From a virus, in IMG/VR virus record IMGVR_UViG_3300009182_000042, positions 20,053-84,052 of that record: a stretch of 64,000 nt of DNA; one strand, 5' to 3'. Each line of letters opens with the position of its first letter. The first letter of the stretch is position 1. Made by a program: the position numbers and the translations under genes. The notes under the pieces are model-generated. The model ran no database searches and was not told the DNA's origin. It saw only the letters and a list, made by a program, of their open reading frames with translations. Of the stretch, positions 59,586 to 64,000 are shown in pieces.

Positions 59586-62500
59586 ATGGCAAAGAGTCAA
59601 ATCAGACAATATGTGTTTACACCAGGTGCTGCCGGAGCAGGCACTATAGAAATACCTGGCAAGTATGACCTACAACAGTTTTTGGTCATAACCAATACCA
59701 CACGAAACGTAATACTATACAACTTTGCCGACAGTGCATTTGCTGGCACCCAAATATCGTTTACTAGGGCGGCTGATATTGTCAACTACCCCACTGCATT
59801 GGATAATGCAGACGGTTATACTCTCATGACCTTGGCTGTCAGCACAGTTGGTATGAGTGCCAGTGATACCATACAGATTTTCTACGAACAGCCGTTCCAG
59901 TATGTGCGCAGTCCAGAAATTGGTACAGATGCGTTTGAACGTCAACGTGTGGCCGCTCCACAATCATTGCTAGACGCTGACTTTGAATATGGTATGCAAC
60001 CTACCAAGTGGTTGACCATCAGTCAAATGCGTAACTACCCAGCAACTTATGAAGTTCCTGGAACTGACCTAGCTGTTACATCAGCTATATCTGATGCCAG
60101 TTCAACAACCGGCGGTGCCAATACAGCAGAATCATTAATAACTATTACTACCAGTATTGCTCACGGGTATGCCGTAGGTCAACCGTTTACCATAGTTGGT
60201 ATGAACAGTGCCTTTACAGGATTCGATCGTGCAGAAGGCACATTCATTGTGTACACCGTTCCTACCACAACAACATTCACTTACATTGCCAAAGGCAAAG
60301 TGGGTTTCAACAACGGCGACAGTATCGGTACAGCATTTACACAACTGCGTCAAGCTGGATTTTATTCGGGCTCAAACATCAATGCTGTTATCAACTTAAC
60401 AGCTAGTGCTACCAATGCAAGCGGCTATTTGATAACATTAAATTCAGTAACGGGCCTTGCTGTCAACAGCCCTATCACGTTTCAATCAGTAACCACCAAC
60501 TGCATAGCAACCAATGTCAACGGCAACATTTCCATGGGCACCACAGTTGGCATGATTGCAGGCATGCCGCTGGCATTTTCTGGTATAAATTTTGGTGGAT
60601 TAATTACCGGAACCACGTACTATGTATTAACTGTTGTGGATGCAAGAACTGTGACACTTAGCCTTGTACCCAGCGGCCCACAATTCTTTCCAACCAGCAC
60701 TGCAATTGGCGGCAACATGTATGTGGTAGGGGGCGGCAGCTTTGGTAACATCATAGCTGGTACACAATATTATATCAGCAGTATCGTAAGCAATCAAGTT
60801 TCAATCAGCACCAACATCACGTTTACCACCACAATCACAGCCACCACAGCATTGAACAATGCTGTGCGTTTTGGTACCACAGTGAATATGACTGTGGGCG
60901 AATACATCAACATATCGGGCACCACAATTGGTAATTTGCCCGCTGGTTTCTACTATGTGTATGCTATCCTAGACAGCAACTATGCTCAGTTGAGCGTGAC
61001 GAGCCCAACCAGTTTGAATGGTATGAGTCTGTTGGCCCAAACAACCGCAACAGGCACCATGACTGCTGTGGCAGGACAAAGTGTGCCCTTGACAACTGCC
61101 ACAGGATATCTATGGGGAGTGGCGGTATGTCCACCCACATTCACATACACAACTCCGGTAAACGCAACACAATTCACGGGCACCACATCTGGAAATGTGC
61201 TCACTGTGGGATCCGTGACATTTGGCACCATAGCTGGAGGTCAGGGCCTGTTGGGCGGTGGCGGAGCAGTTCCCAGTAGTACTGGCATTATAGCTCAATT
61301 GACTCCCACGGGTGCCAGCGCGGCAGCCAGCCCAACTATTATTTCAGGCGGCGCAGCCGGCACATTCACAGCCACAGTGAGCAGTGTGACAAATATTCAA
61401 GTTGGACAGATTGTAACGGGTGTGGGTATAGGTGTTACAGTATTTGTCCAAGCCATAAATGGCACTGTTGTCACTTTGACTCGAGCATTTACCGCAGCCG
61501 CATCTGGCACGTATAATTTTTATGCTTCTGGTGGTCTTGGCACTTACAGTATCAGCACTGCCAGTTCATTGTCAGGCACCTTCTTCACAGTGACATCCGG
61601 TGCAGTGATCACAGTGAATACCAACAGTCCTCACGGATTTGTTCCTGGTGCCACTATCAATGTGATAACCAGTAGTGAAAATGGATTCAATAACAACACT
61701 TTGGCCAACGGTCCATTCTTTGTTGAATCTACGCCAAGTACTACTCAATTCACATACACAGCCCGTGCTCCTGGTGTTATATCAGGCACAATCAGTGGTA
61801 CACTGTATGCAAGACCAGACAGCTTTTATCAACATAGACCATTTGACGGTGGTGTACAATTGGGTACAGGTTTGCCAGCATATGGTGCGCATGCCATACG
61901 TATGAGCAAGAAATACATACGTTATCAATCGGGCAAAAGTATCAACTTCAACACTGGCTTATTAATGGCGCCAAACTACTTTGTACGTAGTGCGATTGCA
62001 ACAGGCACCAGTTATGTGACAAATTTAAATATTACCAATATCACCACAGGCGGTGTTGCCACAATCACATCCGGTACATATACACAGGGACAGGCCATTG
62101 TGGTCAATAGCTTGACACTCAACGGTGCTATTGGATTCACAACAGGCATATATTACTCGTGTACTAGCGGCACTACTACAACCATCACCTTGGCCAATTC
62201 GTATGTCAATGCCACGGCGGCCACTCCAGTTCCCATCACAACAGTAACAACTACCGGTGCTGTCAGTGCCAGCAATGTCACTGCCGCGCAAGTTATCACC
62301 ATAATCACAGACGATGTTGATCATGGATGTCAAATAGGCGCCGGAGTGAATCTACTGGGTGTTGTCACTTCGGGATATAATGGCAATTACACTGTGGCAG
62401 GAATCGTAGACGAACGCTCGGTACAATTGATATCTCAAAGAACATTAGGTTCGGCCGGCGGTGTCACTGGAGCTGTGGTCAGCGACCCAGCCTTGATGAG

Positions 62501-64000
62501 CTTGACCAGTTGGTATGGGGCAACAGTGCGCAGTGGAACATTTGATGAACAAAACGGTGTATTCTGGCAGTTTGATGGCAGTGTCATCAGCGCAGTAAAA
62601 AGATCAAGCACATTTCAGCTGGCGGGTACAATTTCGTTGAACACTGGATCTGGACAAGTGATTGGAACTAATACTCGCTTTACTGCTCAGTTGTTTGTGG
62701 GCGACCGAGTGGTGATCCGTGGTATGACTTATCATATCACACAAGTGCTGAACGACACACAACTGTTTGTGAACCCGCAATGGCGTGGGGCAGTCAATGT
62801 GGCTGGTATCAAATTTACCAAGGTCATTGACTATGTGATTCCACAAAGCCGCTGGAATCTGGATCGTTGCGATGGATCCAATGGAGCTTTTAACCCCAGC
62901 GGATATCAAATAAACCCAATCAAGATGCAGATGGTTGCAGTGCAATGGACTTGGTATGGTGCTGGATTTATTGACTGGATGCTACGTGGCCCAGACGGAA
63001 AATACATCACTTGCCATCGCTTGCGCAACAACAACTTGAACAATGAAGCATGGATGCGTACCGGTAACATGCCAGTGCGTTATGAAGTATTGAACGAAAG
63101 CGCCCGTAGTTTTGTTGTGGGCAGTGTAAATGTCAGTGCAACAGACACTGTGATCCCTTTGAATGATGTCAGCTTGTTTCCTACTCCAGCCGCACTGAAC
63201 GTGTGTACAGTTTTTGTAGATAACGAATTGATCAATTACACCGGCAAAGTGTATGCTTATTTGATAAGCACACAAGCATCGGGCAACACAGTTACCATGG
63301 ACAACACCACCAACATGGCAGTGGGTCAGCCCATAGTGTTTATCAACCCCAATGTTTATACCAATATGGGCAACATAGTATTGGGTACCACTTATTACAT
63401 AGCCAGTGTGAGCGGTGTGACGATTCAGATCAGTACAACCAATGTGAACCCTGCTGGCAATGTCTTTACTCAAGTTAACTATCAACAGTTTCCAGCCAAC
63501 GGTTATGCCTATGCGCACAGTTTGATTGGTTGCACAAGATCACAATCCATGTCACCGTGGGCCACTGGTGGATACAAAGCATTTACAGCAGGTGCTGCCG
63601 CCACACATACACCACAAACTGGAGTGATCTTGGTCAACAACAGTGCCAGCCCAGTCATCAGCCATTGGGGTGCGGCATTTATTGAAGACGGCGGATTTGA
63701 CTCGGATCGTTCATACATTTTCAACTATCAAGTTACCAACGTGAACATCTCAACCAAGAAAAACACAGCGTTTGCCATTCGACTGGCACCCAGTGTGAGC
63801 AATGCGCTGCCTGGGGATCTTGGCAATCGTGAACTGATCAATCGTGCCAGTTTCTTGCTACAACAGCTGGAATCATCATCAGGTACTGGTGGTACCAACG
63901 CGGCCATTGTGGTTGAGGGTGTGTTGAATCCCAGCAATTATCCCGCACTCACAAACATACAGTTCAACAGTTTGAGTTCAGCTGTGAACCCAACCGGACA
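59586..64000 (+). CDS. Giant virion structural protein (3' truncated by window edge)
   Basis: An open frame of 1471 codons from ATG 59586 to the window end without a stop. The N-terminus AKSQIRQYVFTPGAAGAG.. and NYPTALDNADGYTLMTLAV, with FEYGMQPTKWLTI further on, resembles the large structural proteins of aquatic T4-like phages. The middle carries the same TTYYV-type and fibronectin/Ig-like units as the 4114-aa adhesin (GGLITGTTYYVLTVV; IVLGTTYYIASV). A more globular part near 62.5-63.3 kb (RVVIRGMTYHITQVLNDTQLFVNP, VQWTWYGAGFIDWMLRGPDGKY) follows. Probably a baseplate wedge/fibre connector-type protein; exact role unknown. Confidence 0.85.
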   Translation, partial: MAKSQIRQYVFTPGAAGAGTIEIPGKYDLQQFLVITNTTRNVILYNFADSAFAGTQISFTRAADIVNYPTALDNADGYTLMTLAVSTVGMSASDTIQIFYEQPFQYVRSPEIGTDAFERQRVAAPQSLLDADFEYGMQPTKWLTISQMRNYPATYEVPGTDLAVTSAISDASSTTGGANTAESLITITTSIAHGYAVGQPFTIVGMNSAFTGFDRAEGTFIVYTVPTTTTFTYIAKGKVGFNNGDSIGTAFTQLRQAGFYSGSNINAVINLTASATNASGYLITLNSVTGLAVNSPITFQSVTTNCIATNVNGNISMGTTVGMIAGMPLAFSGINFGGLITGTTYYVLTVVDARTVTLSLVPSGPQFFPTSTAIGGNMYVVGGGSFGNIIAGTQYYISSIVSNQVSISTNITFTTTITATTALNNAVRFGTTVNMTVGEYINISGTTIGNLPAGFYYVYAILDSNYAQLSVTSPTSLNGMSLLAQTTATGTMTAVAGQSVPLTTATGYLWGVAVCPPTFTYTTPVNATQFTGTTSGNVLTVGSVTFGTIAGGQGLLGGGGAVPSSTGIIAQLTPTGASAAASPTIISGGAAGTFTATVSSVTNIQVGQIVTGVGIGVTVFVQAINGTVVTLTRAFTAAASGTYNFYASGGLGTYSISTASSLSGTFFTVTSGAVITVNTNSPHGFVPGATINVITSSENGFNNNTLANGPFFVESTPSTTQFTYTARAPGVISGTISGTLYARPDSFYQHRPFDGGVQLGTGLPAYGAHAIRMSKKYIRYQSGKSINFNTGLLMAPNYFVRSAIATGTSYVTNLNITNITTGGVATITSGTYTQGQAIVVNSLTLNGAIGFTTGIYYSCTSGTTTTITLANSYVNATAATPVPITTVTTTGAVSASNVTAAQVITIITDDVDHGCQIGAGVNLLGVVTSGYNGNYTVAGIVDERSVQLISQRTLGSAGGVTGAVVSDPALMSLTSWYGATVRSGTFDEQNGVFWQFDGSVISAVKRSSTFQLAGTISLNTGSGQVIGTNTRFTAQLFVGDRVVIRGMTYHITQVLNDTQLFVNPQWRGAVNVAGIKFTKVIDYVIPQSRWNLDRCDGSNGAFNPSGYQINPIKMQMVAVQWTWYGAGFIDWMLRGPDGKYITCHRLRNNNLNNEAWMRTGNMPVRYEVLNESARSFVVGSVNVSATDTVIPLNDVSLFPTPAALNVCTVFVDNELINYTGKVYAYLISTQASGNTVTMDNTTNMAVGQPIVFINPNVYTNMGNIVLGTTYYIASVSGVTIQISTTNVNPAGNVFTQVNYQQFPANGYAYAHSLIGCTRSQSMSPWATGGYKAFTAGAAATHTPQTGVILVNNSASPVISHWGAAFIEDGGFDSDRSYIFNYQVTNVNISTKKNTAFAIRLAPSVSNALPGDLGNRELINRASFLLQQLESSSGTGGTNAAIVVEGVLNPSNYPALTNIQFNSLSSAVNPTG

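Noticed and set aside
1-64000. tRNA genes, integrase, attachment sites, transposons
   Set aside because: Intergenic gaps are short and inspected by eye. No cloverleaf-like sequence, recombinase or inverted-repeat element was recognised.

Overview
The window is a 64-kb segment of a large T4-like contractile-tailed bacteriophage (myovirus-type), recognised from many T4 hallmark genes: neck (gp13, gp14), sheath terminator (gp15), sheath (gp18), tube (gp19), head completion (gp4), both terminase subunits (gp16, gp17), gp32, UvsX, UvsY, UvsW, clamp-loader gp62, primase gp61, helicase gp41 and dNMP kinase gp1. The flavour of the proteins (2OG-Fe(II) oxygenases, NodU-type carbamoyltransferase, Thr/Ser/Gly-rich giant fibres, small conserved ORFs between replication genes) is that of aquatic T4-like phages such as cyanomyoviruses and pelagiphage relatives. 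No photosystem or other host-revealing gene, no tRNA, no integrase and no CRISPR array was seen, so the host cannot be named. Both ends of the window lie inside long structural genes.

Layout. 1-15.6 kb: fibre/adhesin block, with the end of one large fibre gene, a 4114-residue giant modular adhesin, a small virion protein and a fibre ending in an S74 intramolecular chaperone. 15.6-19.8 kb: an unusual maturation-type cassette containing a Cys-rich virion-like protein, a radical SAM/SPASM enzyme, an Ig-domain protein and a flavin-dependent-halogenase-like protein. 19.8-23.1 kb (minus strand): gp14, gp15 and a Nudix hydrolase, divergent from gp13. 23.1-31.4 kb: gp13, gp1, small HNH-like protein (minus), gp18, gp19, a tube-fold baseplate protein, gp4, gp16. 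31.4-40.9 kb: terminase gp17 surrounded by poorly known proteins whose N-termini resemble capsid-targeting/prohead-protease propeptides, plus a peptidoglycan-binding-domain protein. 41.0-55.5 kb: replication and recombination block (32, uvsX, uvsY, orphan, uvsW, two oxygenases, 62, a compact DnaE-like protein, 61, carbamoyltransferase, 41). 55.6-64 kb: a second fibre block, including one fibre gene broken by an apparent single-base frameshift and a giant structural gene that runs off the right edge.

Regulation. Two promoter classes are visible: sigma70-like TTGAcC-N17-TATACT sites ahead of gene 1, an orphan gene and gene 61 (early type), and T4-late-like xATAAATA boxes ahead of structural genes. 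At several genes the -10 box lies only 4-7 nt before the ATG, which predicts leaderless or nearly leaderless transcripts. Rho-independent hairpins separate the transcription units at about 29.05, 33.16, 40.95 and 43.8 kb.

Most notable candidates for new biology: (i) the Cys-rich virion-like protein with adjacent radical SAM/SPASM enzyme and halogenase-like flavoprotein, which looks like a phage-borne post-translational modification system acting on a virion component; (ii) a 193-aa protein that appears to keep all three DnaE/PolIII-alpha catalytic aspartates in miniature; (iii) the recurring leaderless promoter geometry; (iv) a cluster of putative internal head proteins.
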